In this document: positions 20,190 to 29,490 of the stretch, piece by piece
How positions within the stretch are numbered: position 1 is the first letter of the stretch
Layout of the letters: the number at the start of each line of letters is the position of its first letter
DNA from: Corynebacterium lubricantis DSM 45231
Lineage (GTDB): Bacteria > Actinomycetota > Actinomycetes > Mycobacteriales > Mycobacteriaceae
Direction of reading: 5' to 3'
Assembly (NCBI RefSeq): GCF_000379425.1
Contig: NZ_KB902238.1
Location: forward strand, 60,201-124,200
Length of the DNA stretch: 64,000 bases
Notes under the pieces: model-generated
Database searches by the model: none
What the model was told of the DNA's origin: nothing
What the model saw: the letters and a program-made list of their open reading frames with translations, nothing else
Position numbers and translations under genes: made by a program

Positions 20190-20843
20190 ATGCCGGAATC
20201 AAGTGTTGCGGTCGTTCCCGTCAATTACGATTCAATCCCTCAGATCCACGAGAAGTGCGCCCAATCGACCTTTTGGGAGCTTGACCCGCTGAGTGAAAAC
20301 CTGGCTAGCCTGAATCCCTCTGTGGATAAAGAAGCCTGGATCGCAGGCCAAAGCTTCGATCATGGCACCTGTGGCTTCAATATCGTCCTCCGAGATAGTG
20401 ACAAGCGTGCTTTCGCGACGATCTTGTTTTGCCCCAGTAGTGAGGCCCCGGGGGCGATTCGGATGCCCTCAGGCTCTCTCTCGCGCGATGCCTTCGCCAT
20501 TACCAGCCTGCATATTGATCCTGTAGCTGCAGGTCGTGGGTGGGAGTCAGTACTCCTCGACGCCTCTATTATGGCCTTGAACGACCGAGGCATTCCGGCG
20601 CTGGAAGCGTTCGGCTATGACCCTGAGGCACCACAGGCCCAATCGGATTTCAATCAGGCGCTTGTGGATCATGCCGCCGAGATTGGGCTGATGGATAAGA
20701 CTCTGCTTGAAAGCGCCGGCTTTCGCGTTATTCACGAGCACCCTGTGATTCCGCGTTTGCGTCTTGATCTGCCTCCGGAGCAGGATTTATTAAGCGCTGC
20801 GGAGATCGAATACCTGCTTCAATCAGTTCCCGCAATCAGTTGA
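20190..20843 (+). CDS. GNAT-family acetyltransferase-like protein
   Basis: The 217-residue protein has a GNAT-like core with ITSLHIDPVAAGRGWESVLLDASIM, corresponding to the acetyl-CoA binding motif (usual form Q/RxxGxG/A). It also has a C-terminal ESAGFRVIHEHPVIPRLRLDLP typical of GNAT ends. The glycine loop is somewhat degenerate (AAGRGWES), so activity is not certain. GGAGG lies ahead of the ATG at 20190. It follows parB by 49 bases and is probably cotranscribed. A gene of this type sits next to parB in related corynebacteria, but its substrate is unknown to me. Confidence 0.75.
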   Translation: MPESSVAVVPVNYDSIPQIHEKCAQSTFWELDPLSENLASLNPSVDKEAWIAGQSFDHGTCGFNIVLRDSDKRAFATILFCPSSEAPGAIRMPSGSLSRDAFAITSLHIDPVAAGRGWESVLLDASIMALNDRGIPALEAFGYDPEAPQAQSDFNQALVDHAAEIGLMDKTLLESAGFRVIHEHPVIPRLRLDLPPEQDLLSAAEIEYLLQSVPAIS

Positions 20844-20886
20844 TTCAATTCGGCGTAATGGTTTAATTGTAATGATGTAATTCTGA

Positions 20887-20915
20887 TTGAAAGTTTTAGA
20901 TCAAGCAGTTAGTCT
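20887..20915 (+). promoter_or_regulatory. Promoter of the AlbA_2 gene
   Basis: TTGAAA at 20887-20892, a 17-base spacer and TAGTCT at 20910-20915 form a good sigma-A-type promoter. The predicted transcription start coincides with the ATG at 20922, so the transcript would be leaderless. Confidence 0.6.
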
Positions 20916-20921
20916 ATGTCC

Positions 20922-22463
20922 ATGCGCAGTGACGAAATGTTGGACACCATTAGGCGAGGTCAAGGCATATCCATCGCATTCGCCAGGCGCACTTCGTCGG
21001 CGTATATCAATGAACGTGGAGTGATTGAACTCTTAGCCTGTATGGCTAACGGAGAGGGCGGCACTCTTTTCATCGGAGTGAATCAAAACGGATCGATTAG
21101 TGGCTGCTATCCCTTCCACGGGGACTCAACCTCACCGCGGGAGCTCGAGGCCACCATCCGTCAGTACACGTCCCCATCGTTGAGTACCTCCGTCTCCGTG
21201 GAGCAGATTGACGGCAAGGACGTTGTGGCCATATCGGTGGAGGAATCTCGCACGCCGATCGCTACGACGTGGGGTGTCTATCGCTCTCGCCGCCTCAATT
21301 CTCAAGGCACCGCGGAATGCTTTGGCATGGATCCGACATACTTATTCACTCGTTACCGTGATGCCAACGCCGTGGATTGGGCGCGTATCCCGGTTCCCGG
21401 CCTTTCCATGAGCGACCTAGCGCCGGAGGCATTCGATACGGCACGGGTGCTCGTGAGCGAGACGAACGCCGACCCGATCATCGCATCGCTTTCCGACGAT
21501 GACCTACTGCGCTCCCTAGGCTATCGGAATGATTCTATTGAGCCGATGACTTATGGAGCTGTCCTGCTCTTTGGCACCCGGGAAGCTTTGCAGCATCACC
21601 TGCCCTCTCACCAACTCGTCGTCGCCGACGTTGCAGGAACGAAGCGAACCTCACGCTCGCAGGCACCGCTTGCCGTCATGCTCGCTGACCTGCACAAACG
21701 GCGCGAAAAACTAGACCCTCCGGTCACGGAGCTCATTATCAATGCATTAGCGCACCGTGACTACTTCCTCCCTGGACCCGTGTATGTCTACGGGGATCAA
21801 AAACGCACAACCGTCACAAGCCCGGGCGGACTCCCCCGCGGCTTAACTCCCCAGATTGTCTGCAGCTCGACGGCCTCGTATGCTCCACGCAGCCTTTCGC
21901 TGTCGACCGCGTTGGCGCGTTTGGGTGTGACAGACGGAGCGGGGTTGGGGCTAGGTGCGGTATCCAAGTACCAGATTGAGCACGGCTTCGGTACCTTGAC
22001 GTGGGCCGGAACGCATGAGCGGGCCGTCACCGTCACCGCGAGAAAAGAGCTGCTCCACCCTGAACTACCGGGACTAGTTGCTGCTGCCTCCCGCGAACTC
22101 AGCCTCAATCAGCTGATCGTCTTAGATGCGTGGCAAGAAGAACCTGATGCGCAAGTGAGTGACCTCGCCGCGAAAACCGGATTGCAGGACGATGAGGTAC
22201 ACGGAGTCGTCGATACGCTCCGTGTTCTTGGACTCTCACCGAGGGACACGGTCCCTGTTCACACTACCCAGGGAGCGCCACGCGGAAATGAGGAAAAGGT
22301 GGTCGCGCTTGTAGCTTCCAGAGGCGATGTGACAAGCGGCGAGGTGGCCGACGCCTTGGACTTAAGTCAGCAGCAGGCCTATCGAGTTTTAAAAAAACTA
22401 GTGGATGCCGGTCGCCTCTCCAAAGTAGGAAACACGCGGACCAGCAGGTACCGGTTTAATTAG
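20922..22463 (+). CDS. AlbA_2-domain, RecG-like ATP-binding protein with C-terminal winged helix
   Basis: The 513-residue protein begins with an AlbA_2 (Schlafen-type) putative nucleic-acid-binding domain: VIELLACMANGEGGTLFIGVNQNGSI and later VVAISVEESRTPIATTWGVYRSR. The middle part (VTELIINALAHRDYF, SPGGLPRGLTP) is the HATPase-like region of RecG-related regulators. The C-terminus has a winged helix (EVADALDLSQQQAYRVLKKLVDAGRL). Such proteins are often called transcriptional regulators, but their roles are mostly unproven. I use the ATG at 20922, six bases after the -10 hexamer; an ATG at 20916 would add two residues. It converges with cwlM and the stop codons overlap by four bases. Confidence 0.75.
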   Translation: MRSDEMLDTIRRGQGISIAFARRTSSAYINERGVIELLACMANGEGGTLFIGVNQNGSISGCYPFHGDSTSPRELEATIRQYTSPSLSTSVSVEQIDGKDVVAISVEESRTPIATTWGVYRSRRLNSQGTAECFGMDPTYLFTRYRDANAVDWARIPVPGLSMSDLAPEAFDTARVLVSETNADPIIASLSDDDLLRSLGYRNDSIEPMTYGAVLLFGTREALQHHLPSHQLVVADVAGTKRTSRSQAPLAVMLADLHKRREKLDPPVTELIINALAHRDYFLPGPVYVYGDQKRTTVTSPGGLPRGLTPQIVCSSTASYAPRSLSLSTALARLGVTDGAGLGLGAVSKYQIEHGFGTLTWAGTHERAVTVTARKELLHPELPGLVAAASRELSLNQLIVLDAWQEEPDAQVSDLAAKTGLQDDEVHGVVDTLRVLGLSPRDTVPVHTTQGAPRGNEEKVVALVASRGDVTSGEVADALDLSQQQAYRVLKKLVDAGRLSKVGNTRTSRYRFN

Positions 22464-23641
22464 GCGCGTTCCTGCATCAGCAAATCGCGGAACTTGTAGG
22501 TTCCGGTCGGCTGATCGTCCTGATCGAGCAGGTACAGGCGCTTCAATGCCACAACGATTGCTTCCGCGATGGAATCGCGCTGCTTAGGGTCGGTCAGGAT
22601 TGCAACGTCCGAGGGATTGGTGAGATAACCCAGGCAGACCTCGACCGTAGGCATCGTGGTGAGGCGGAGCACTTCCCACGTGCGACCGTGGTTGTAACAA
22701 TTGTTCAGATCGGTGCGTGCGACGATTTCTCGTTGGATGAATCCTGAGAGGGTTTCTCCCGTTAGCGACGAGGCACCTTTGTCCGAACCGAAGTAGAAGG
22801 TGGCCACACCGTTGGCCTTTTCGTTCTGGTAACGGTCCATGTGGAGGGAGATCATCACGTCTGCATCGAAACCATTGGCAATATCGGCGCGCTCACGAGC
22901 TGTCGGGTTATCACCCCGTGGACGAGAAATGATGGTTTCCATGCCGGTGGCCACCATGCGACCTTCAACGCGTGTGGCCAAATCCCAGAGGAGCTCTTCC
23001 TCAGAAATGGGCCCATACAAGCCATTGACGGTCATGCCCTTTTCTGCCCCACCCAGGGCCGGATCAATAACGACCCTTTTACCTGCAAGCATTGGGCCCG
23101 CACGGCGAACAGTTTCCAGCTCGTGGATCCTCTGAGCGGAACCGCCCGTGATGCGACGACCCAGCAGACTCAGCGAACGCAACGTTGCTGGGCGACAGAC
23201 TCCATCATCCTGGAGACCGTAATTGAGCTGGTAGTTTGAGAGCGCCTCGTGCGTGTTTGGGCCGAAGTGACCATCGAGTTTGTCGGTGTAGAAGCCGAGC
23301 TCTTGGAGCTGTTTTTGCAACTGACCGACATCATCACCGATGAATTCTTGGTTCGGCTGGTAGGACAGCACGCGCTCGCCCAACGTATACGATGCCTCCC
23401 GCAATTCGCGGAGAGTGACATCGTCAATGCTGCCACTGGCTACAACACCACGTGATTGCTGAAAAGCGCGGAGGGTTTCAGAGAGATCAGCGTCAAAGTA
23501 CTGTTCATCGTGGGAGTACTGTCGTTGGTCCCATTCGCCAATATCTCCCTCGAATCCAGGGAGCATGCCCAAACTAGCCAAAGTCGAACGGACTTCGGCT
23601 ACTCGTGGGCTGGAATCTCCAACTCGGAGAACTCGACTCAC
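22460..23641 (-). CDS. cwlM: CwlM-like amidase-fold protein, probable regulator of peptidoglycan synthesis
   Basis: The 393-residue protein has two peptidoglycan-binding (PG_1) domains, around residues 5-75 and 90-150, then an amidase_3 domain (about 190-375). The usual zinc-binding GHG motif reads VVIDPALGG, with Leu (residue 196) where the first zinc-ligand His is expected. The Glu ligand region (ISEEELLWD) and second His (ISLHMD, residue 267) remain, as does the catalytic Glu in VEVCLGYL. Mycobacterial CwlM is a non-enzymatic activator of MurA, and the missing ligand suggests the same here. I chose the GTG at 23641, which follows GAAAGG; a GTG at 23659 is possible. It lies downstream of trxB-trxA on the same strand. 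Confidence 0.82.
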   Translation of the reverse strand: MSRVLRVGDSSPRVAEVRSTLASLGMLPGFEGDIGEWDQRQYSHDEQYFDADLSETLRAFQQSRGVVASGSIDDVTLRELREASYTLGERVLSYQPNQEFIGDDVGQLQKQLQELGFYTDKLDGHFGPNTHEALSNYQLNYGLQDDGVCRPATLRSLSLLGRRITGGSAQRIHELETVRRAGPMLAGKRVVIDPALGGAEKGMTVNGLYGPISEEELLWDLATRVEGRMVATGMETIISRPRGDNPTARERADIANGFDADVMISLHMDRYQNEKANGVATFYFGSDKGASSLTGETLSGFIQREIVARTDLNNCYNHGRTWEVLRLTTMPTVEVCLGYLTNPSDVAILTDPKQRDSIAEAIVVALKRLYLLDQDDQPTGTYKFRDLLMQERA

Positions 23642-23741
23642 AGTACCCCTTTCATGCACAACAAGTAGATAGTGTCCACGCTCAGGGCGATCGTGGCCAA
23701 CGGTTTGTTGTCAATGTTAAGTAACGTGTCTCAGGATACCA

Positions 23742-24065
23742 CTAGAGATGAGATTCGATCTTCTCTACGATCTCGTGTTTCGGACGAAGTCCAACGAATT
23801 CATCGACCTTTTCGCCGTTCTTGAAAATCAGCACGGTGGGAATCGACATCACCTGGAACATCGCCCCTAAGGTGCGTTCCGAGTCCACATCAACCTTCGC
23901 GACGGTGATCTTTTCTCCCATGTCAGAGGCGATTTCATCGAGCAAAGGAGAGAGCTTCTTACAAGGCCCGCACCACTCTGCCCAGAAGTCAACGACGACC
24001 GGTTTATCGGAGTCAACCACGGTGGACTTAAAGGTCTCCGCGGTGACATCAATTGTGTTAGCCAT
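23742..24065 (-). CDS. trxA: Thioredoxin
   Basis: The 107-residue protein reduces protein disulfides. The active site is WCGPC with cysteines at residues 32 and 35, followed by the cis-proline loop SIPTVLIF. The ATG at 24065 (MANTIDV) is chosen because GGAGG lies eight bases upstream; two earlier in-frame ATGs at 24080 and 24071 overlap or crowd that site. It follows trxB on the same strand by about 50 bases. In C. glutamicum genes of this set belong to the SigM disulfide-stress regulon, and sigM lies just upstream here. Confidence 0.95.
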   Translation of the reverse strand: MANTIDVTAETFKSTVVDSDKPVVVDFWAEWCGPCKKLSPLLDEIASDMGEKITVAKVDVDSERTLGAMFQVMSIPTVLIFKNGEKVDEFVGLRPKHEIVEKIESHL

Positions 24066-24116
24066 GGACATTTCCTCCATTAAATTTCTTTAATAATTCT
24101 ATAGTTTGGAGTGGTT

Positions 24117-25043
24117 TTAGAGCGCTTCAATGAAGTGCTGTGCATCCAACGCCGCGCGGCAACCAGAGCCTGCGGCAGTAATGGCCTGCTGGTAGTGGTC
24201 ATCGACCAAGTCACCACAGGCGAAGACACCAGGAATATTGGTGCGTGTGGAAGGCTCCTCCACGCGAACATAGCCTTCGTCATTGAGTGTGATCTGGTTG
24301 TCCAAGAAGCCCGAACGAGGGTCATGGCCGATAGCAACGAACATAGCCGTTGCGTCCAGGTCGCTGACCTCGTCGGTCTTCACATTGCGGACGCGCAGGC
24401 CACCGACCTTGCCGTCTGCCTCGATGACTTCTTCGACAACGGTGTCGGTGAGGAACTCAATCTTGTCGTTCTTTTGCGCGCGCTCCAGCATGATGGGAGA
24501 TGCACGGAATTCGTCGCGACGGTGAATGACCGTCACCTTGTCGCCGAAGCGGGTCAGGAAGGTGGCTTCCTCCATCGCGGAGTCGCCGCCACCGACAACG
24601 GCAATGTGCTGGCCCTTAAAGAAGAAGCCGTCACAGGTAGCACAGGTGGAGACACCGCGACCCGTGAGCTTGTCCTCGCCGGGGATACCCAGGTGGCGTG
24701 CTGCAGCACCTGTTGCCAGGATGACGGTGCGCGCCTGGAATTCTTCATCGCCGACCCAGACCTTCTTTACGTCGCCCTCAAGCTCGACCTTGTCCACCAG
24801 TTCGGAGCGCAGCTCGGCACCGAACTTCTCGGCCTGGGCGCGCATTTCCATCATCAGATCAGGGCCAAGGATGCCGTTTTGGAACCCTGGGTAGTTTTCT
24901 ACTTCGGTGGTGTTCATGAGTTCGCCACCGAACTCGTAGCCTTCGAAGACGAGTGGATTAAGGTTAGCGCGCGCAGCGTAGAGTGCGGCCGTGTAACCTG
25001 CAGGGCCCGAACCTACAACGATGACGTCGCGGATCTCTGACAT
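24117..25043 (-). CDS. trxB: Thioredoxin reductase (NADPH)
   Basis: The 308-residue flavoprotein transfers electrons from NADPH to thioredoxin. The FAD loop [18 protein letters not shown] is near residue 11. The redox-active CATCDG lies near residues 134-139. The NADPH loop is [17 protein letters not shown], and the C-terminal FAD contact is [27 protein letters not shown] lies ten bases before the ATG. It is upstream of trxA and downstream of sigM on the same strand. Confidence 0.96.
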   Translation of the reverse strand: MSEIRDVIVVGSGPAGYTAALYAARANLNPLVFEGYEFGGELMNTTEVENYPGFQNGILGPDLMMEMRAQAEKFGAELRSELVDKVELEGDVKKVWVGDEEFQARTVILATGAAARHLGIPGEDKLTGRGVSTCATCDGFFFKGQHIAVVGGGDSAMEEATFLTRFGDKVTVIHRRDEFRASPIMLERAQKNDKIEFLTDTVVEEVIEADGKVGGLRVRNVKTDEVSDLDATAMFVAIGHDPRSGFLDNQITLNDEGYVRVEEPSTRTNIPGVFACGDLVDDHYQQAITAAGSGCRAALDAQHFIEAL

Positions 25044-25152
25044 GTAATGATGCTCCTTGGGTAGAAAACTATTGGGCCAGTATACCTACCCTTTATCAAC
25101 GCTTCGCACCAAAATTCATTCCAGGCCCGCTGTCCCAGCCGTGGTCCCAGCG

Positions 25153-25734
25153 TCATTGCTCACGGGTGAGCTGCTTGTGTAGCGCTTCGCGGCCCCGAGC
25201 TCGCCGGGATTTGATGGTTCCGGGACGCACACCCATCTCTCGCGCAGCCCGTTCGACGGTGAGCCCGGCGACGTCGATCAGCAAAATCGCTCTGCGCTGC
25301 GCGGCGGGCAATCTTCCCATGATCTGCCGCAGCATGATCACGCGGTCAAGCTGCGAGATGGGGTCGTGCCCGAGGGCCGGATTGGAGTCGGTGTTGAGTT
25401 TGGCGTCGTCGAGGCTGAGGTGCGCGATGCGGCGGCGATGCTTGATGTGGTCATATCCCGAATTCATCACCAGGCGGTTCAGCCAAGTGGACAGCGTCGC
25501 CTCGTTCCGAAAGCCCTGCAAGTTGCACGCGGCTTTGAACAGGGCTTCCTGCAGGATGTCCTGGGCATCGTGCTCGTTTTTCGCGTATCGACGAGCCACT
25601 GGCAAAAGCCGCGGCCTGTGGCGCTCCACGATGATGGAGAAGGCTCGTGCTTCGCCCAGGTTAAAAGCATTGATGAGTTCCTGGTCGGTTGAGTGCGTAG
25701 AAATGGTCCCCGAAATGTGTGGCGCAACCGCCAT
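25153..25734 (-). CDS. sigM: ECF sigma factor SigM
   Basis: The 193-residue protein has sigma region 2 (AFSIIVERHRPRLLPVARRY, DAQDILQEALFKAA) and region 4 (LPAAQRRAILLIDVAGLTVE, MGVRPGTIKSRRARGRE). Its position beside trxB-trxA matches corynebacterial SigM, which controls disulfide- and heat-stress genes including the thioredoxin system. The ATG at 25734 follows GGGGGAA at suitable spacing and gives a normal N-terminus. A longer frame to 25830 would cover the hairpin after murJ and is unlikely. No anti-sigma gene is adjacent. Confidence 0.88.
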   Translation of the reverse strand: MAVAPHISGTISTHSTDQELINAFNLGEARAFSIIVERHRPRLLPVARRYAKNEHDAQDILQEALFKAACNLQGFRNEATLSTWLNRLVMNSGYDHIKHRRRIAHLSLDDAKLNTDSNPALGHDPISQLDRVIMLRQIMGRLPAAQRRAILLIDVAGLTVERAAREMGVRPGTIKSRRARGREALHKQLTREQ

Positions 25735-25808
25735 AATGTTCCCCCGAACATGATCCCCCGAACAATGTGCTGCTTGTTCTGGTCTCATTGTGCCCAGGAA
25801 TGACGAAA

Positions 25809-25861
25809 CCCGCTGGACAGGAATGCACACTTAAGTGCGCAAGCTCCTGTTGACCAGCGGG
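25809..25861. terminator. Large hairpin between murJ and sigM
   Basis: CCCGCTGG (25809-25816) pairs with CCAGCGGG (25854-25861), and inside it ACAGGA pairs with TCCTGT. A small inner GCAC/GTGC stem is also possible. On the minus strand it follows the murJ stop by about 20 bases and is followed by GTTTCGTC, so it probably terminates the murJ transcript before sigM. Confidence 0.6.
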
Positions 25862-25881
25862 CTGTTACCGGCTAGAGCGAG

Positions 25882-28800
25882 CTATTCGGGGATTCCGATC
25901 AGAGAAACCTCGGAGATCTCCGCTACCCCGCCCTTGTCGGTGGGAATGTCGGTGAACCAGATCACCACACCAGTAATGTCGGGCTGGCTGTCGATCTCGA
26001 TGCTGTTTGAGCTCGAGCGCAGCGTGCCATCGCTGATCAGGGGCAGCGATTCCAGAGGCGTCGTGTCACGGTTGGTCTCCTGTCCAGCTGGCAGTGCGTA
26101 GATGTTGTAGGAGACACCCGTCGTGGTCGTGTCGATCTCAATGTGTTGGAGTTCCATGGCGCGCTGGGGCTCGACGATCAGGCCGATGCCTGGCTTGGTG
26201 CCCAACCCATTGGGGTACGCGTCCGTGCTCCAAGTGGTGGAGGTATCTCCGTCGATCACGTTGGAGGTATCCCCTGGGTTATCGGAGGATTGATCCTGAC
26301 CGGGAGCCTGCCACGTATTTGCCTGCTGCAGGTTTACCACCACCGGGAGTGGACGGGCGGTAGAAGTCTCCATGTCGGAGGCATCGCCTTCGACAGATTC
26401 TTGATTCACCGGAGATTGTGAGCTGCCTCCCCCGACGAAGCCGACCAGATAGGTGGTCAGCGCTGCGATGAGCACGACCACCGCGACCGCAAGCGCAATC
26501 AAGAGTGCGAATCCGCGTGGGGTGTAGCCCCGAGAACCGAATCCGGAGACGGAGGCTGGGTTCGGAGTCTCGTCCTTGACTACGGGAACGACGGAGGTGG
26601 AAGAATCTTCAAACTCGTTGAAGTCGTCGCCGTGCGGGGTCTGCCCTGTGCTTTCGACCTCTTCTTGTTGATCGGCCACGGCCGCATCCGCCTTGCTGAA
26701 TGCGCGGAGATCAGTGGCCAGGTCACGGTAGCGCTGTGAGTCAGGGTTGTCTGTCTCCGGGTTGGCGATGTCGTCGGAAAGCTTTCGTGCCCTCGCCGTG
26801 ATGTCGTCGAGTTCGTCCGAATTGATGTCGCCGGTAGCTGTGTCGAGCAGCTCCAGTGCGGAGGCGAAGCTCGAGGCATCACCCTTCTGGGATGAAGTCG
26901 GCAGCACCGCTGGGAACGCGAGGACCACTTCCCCATCGACGGAGACGCGCAGTCGGTTGCGGTTATCCAGGCCGAGGAGGGCGTCGTTGTCGTGGGCTTC
27001 GGCGAGCGCGTCGGCAAGCGGTGCCATCGCGATGGCCACGGCCTCTGGGTGCAGGTCTGCTTCCGATTCTGCGACGGCCTTCAACGAGGAGCCAGGGATC
27101 CAGTCGGCTACGACGAGGCAGCCTGCTCGGTATGCGAGCACCTGGATATTCGGTGCGACGGCCTCGTGGTGCAAGGCGCCGAGCTGACGGGTGCGACGAG
27201 CAACGTCGCGGGAGATGCGTGCCGCTTCGTCGGCGCTGACTGGAGCCATCGGAGCTTGGCCTTGAGTATCCACGAACGTCAGCGCGACGGTACGGCCCGT
27301 CTTTATTTCCTTTGCCTGCCAGAATTGGGCGCCGGAAACGGATCCATGATCGCGCAGTAGACGGAATCTGCCATCGGACACGGGAGCACCGGCGACCAGG
27401 CGTGGGCCTCGGACGACACCGGCGGACATCGGTGGTGGCACCGGTGATGCGTTGAACGTGTCGGAGGCGAGGAACTGCTGAGACATTTCGGTCGGGTCGG
27501 TGGTTCCGGTCTCGATCACGTTGTCTTCGTTCGGGCGGATGAACTTGCCAATCACAGGAATCCGGGCGAACACGCGGCCGAGGTTTTGCACCTCAGGCAG
27601 GCCCGAGCGCGACAGGACGATTCCCGTTACGATCAGGAAGACAATGCCCTCGATGGCAATCTCGATGAGAATTCCCAGGGAATCGCGCATGCCCATTGAC
27701 GTGACAATGTCCACGGGTCCGAAGGAGGATGCGCGCATCAGCCAACGAACCAACAGTCCTGCCGCAATACCGACCAACGAGGAGGCCGCGGCCCACAGCG
27801 AGGTGTGCATAATCGTGCCCGATTGGAGATTGCCAAGCTTGCGCTTGAGCAAGAAGGCACCGATGAGTGCGCCAGCGATGAAACCGAAACCATTGGCCGC
27901 ACCGAGGAGGATCACGACGTTTTCCGAGGAGGACGCCACGACCGGAGCCAGGTACGACAAGAACACCTTGGTCACTGTGATGCCGGCGATGATAAAGGTG
28001 GGCGTCCAGGCGTCTTCGCGGGCATAGAACACGCGCAGGTGCAGCATGACAAGCGCGTACGGGATCAGTGTGAAGGCCGAGAAACTAATCGTGCGACCGA
28101 GGATCCTCGCCTCTTCAGTGGTAAAAGCACCGTAGCCGAAGAGCGCGTTACCGATGTCCGGGCCCAGCGCCGTCATGAAGATGATGATCGGGATCAGCGC
28201 GATGAAGGTCAGCTTTGTCGCCAGCGTGAGGTCACGGACCACGGCCTTATCGTCACCGTCAGCTGCATTGCGCGACAGGCGAGGCATGATCGCAGTCAAA
28301 AGAGTGACGCCGATAATGCCATAAGGCACCTGCAAAAGCTGCCAGTGTTGCTGATAAATCGCATACGCCGAAGCATCCGCATTATTCGCGATACGCGCGG
28401 TAAACACATAACCCAGCTGCGAAATCAGCACATACGCGACAATTGCGAGCGCCATCCCGCCGAATTCTTTCAGGCGATCGTCGATACCCCAGAGCGGACG
28501 CAGATCAATCTTGAGCCGCTTCAGCGAAGGCAGCATGATCAGACATTGCATGACCACACCGAAGGTGGTGCCTAGGCCGAGAAGAAGCACGTGCGGATCG
28601 CTAATCGACGATGGCGCCGCCGGGTTCAGCGAGCCAGGCACCAACCGGTACGCGGCCAACACGGTGATCGAGATGAGGTTATTCACCACAGGTGCCCAGG
28701 CACCAGGCTTGAACACCCCCTTGGTATTCAAGATTGCCATGAACAGCGAGAACAGGCCGTAGAAGAAAATCTGCGGCAATAGCAGATACGCGAAGGACGT

Positions 28801-29427
28801 GGCTTGCGTATAGTTCGTCGCGGCTTCCTCGTCCATCATCATGCGCACCAACACAGGCGCGCCGGCGGTCGCCAGCACAGTGACACCGAGAAGCAGCGTC
28901 AACGTCAGCGTAAACAGCTGTCTGATGAAGCGAGCACCCTTGTCAGGGTCTTCTTTTTCTGCACGCACAAGCACGGGGACAACGAGGGCCGTCAGGACGG
29001 AACCCAACACGACCTCGGTAATCATGTTGGGCAGCGTGTTGGCCAAGTTGAAGGCAGAGGCGATCGCACCACCCAACATCGAGGTAATCATCACGGTGCG
29101 GATGAAGCCCGTGATGCGTGAGATCAGGGTGGCAATGGCCATCGAACCGGTGTCGCGGACGACAGTTTCGTCGCTGGAATTCTGTCCCGATTCGTTGCCC
29201 GTGTTGTTGCCCGGTACATCGGAGTGTCCGTTCGTGTCCACTCCAGAAGGACTGACAGTGAGTGTCGAGCGGTCGGCTGCCGGGGCGGCCGCTGTTACGA
29301 GAGAACGCCGAGGCGCTGGCACTGGCGCCGGAGGCGAGGGGGTAACTATCCGTCGGCGTTGACCAGACGGTTGCCCAGTCGACGGCGGTTCACCTATCGA
29401 TCCGGAGGTGTGTTCTTCGGTGGCCAC
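25882..29427 (-). CDS. murJ: MurJ (MviN) lipid II flippase fused to pseudokinase and extracellular domain
   Basis: The 1181-residue protein joins several parts. A polar N-terminal tail covers about residues 1-85. A 14-helix MurJ core covers about 88-625 (ISRITGFIRTVMITSMLG, FNLANTLPNMITEVVLG). A kinase-like domain spans about 680-930 (FRLLRDHGSVSGAQFWQA) without a recognisable catalytic loop. One more membrane segment lies near 968-992 (FALLIALAVAVVVLIAALTTY). The external C-terminal domain has a discoidin-like signature (DGDTSTTWSTD). MurJ moves lipid II across the membrane. In mycobacteria the pseudokinase, when phosphorylated by PknB, binds FhaA and slows flipping. The start is a GTG. It is last in the NUDIX-DUF6049-murJ run. 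Confidence 0.9.
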   Translation of the reverse strand: MATEEHTSGSIGEPPSTGQPSGQRRRIVTPSPPAPVPAPRRSLVTAAAPAADRSTLTVSPSGVDTNGHSDVPGNNTGNESGQNSSDETVVRDTGSMAIATLISRITGFIRTVMITSMLGGAIASAFNLANTLPNMITEVVLGSVLTALVVPVLVRAEKEDPDKGARFIRQLFTLTLTLLLGVTVLATAGAPVLVRMMMDEEAATNYTQATSFAYLLLPQIFFYGLFSLFMAILNTKGVFKPGAWAPVVNNLISITVLAAYRLVPGSLNPAAPSSISDPHVLLLGLGTTFGVVMQCLIMLPSLKRLKIDLRPLWGIDDRLKEFGGMALAIVAYVLISQLGYVFTARIANNADASAYAIYQQHWQLLQVPYGIIGVTLLTAIMPRLSRNAADGDDKAVVRDLTLATKLTFIALIPIIIFMTALGPDIGNALFGYGAFTTEEARILGRTISFSAFTLIPYALVMLHLRVFYAREDAWTPTFIIAGITVTKVFLSYLAPVVASSSENVVILLGAANGFGFIAGALIGAFLLKRKLGNLQSGTIMHTSLWAAASSLVGIAAGLLVRWLMRASSFGPVDIVTSMGMRDSLGILIEIAIEGIVFLIVTGIVLSRSGLPEVQNLGRVFARIPVIGKFIRPNEDNVIETGTTDPTEMSQQFLASDTFNASPVPPPMSAGVVRGPRLVAGAPVSDGRFRLLRDHGSVSGAQFWQAKEIKTGRTVALTFVDTQGQAPMAPVSADEAARISRDVARRTRQLGALHHEAVAPNIQVLAYRAGCLVVADWIPGSSLKAVAESEADLHPEAVAIAMAPLADALAEAHDNDALLGLDNRNRLRVSVDGEVVLAFPAVLPTSSQKGDASSFASALELLDTATGDINSDELDDITARARKLSDDIANPETDNPDSQRYRDLATDLRAFSKADAAVADQQEEVESTGQTPHGDDFNEFEDSSTSVVPVVKDETPNPASVSGFGSRGYTPRGFALLIALAVAVVVLIAALTTYLVGFVGGGSSQSPVNQESVEGDASDMETSTARPLPVVVNLQQANTWQAPGQDQSSDNPGDTSNVIDGDTSTTWSTDAYPNGLGTKPGIGLIVEPQRAMELQHIEIDTTTTGVSYNIYALPAGQETNRDTTPLESLPLISDGTLRSSSNSIEIDSQPDITGVVIWFTDIPTDKGGVAEISEVSLIGIPE

Positions 29428-29490
29428 AATACATCCAATCTGTTTTGCGTATTGAGAAGTTGAACGAGGCTAATGCGGTGGATGCATGAA

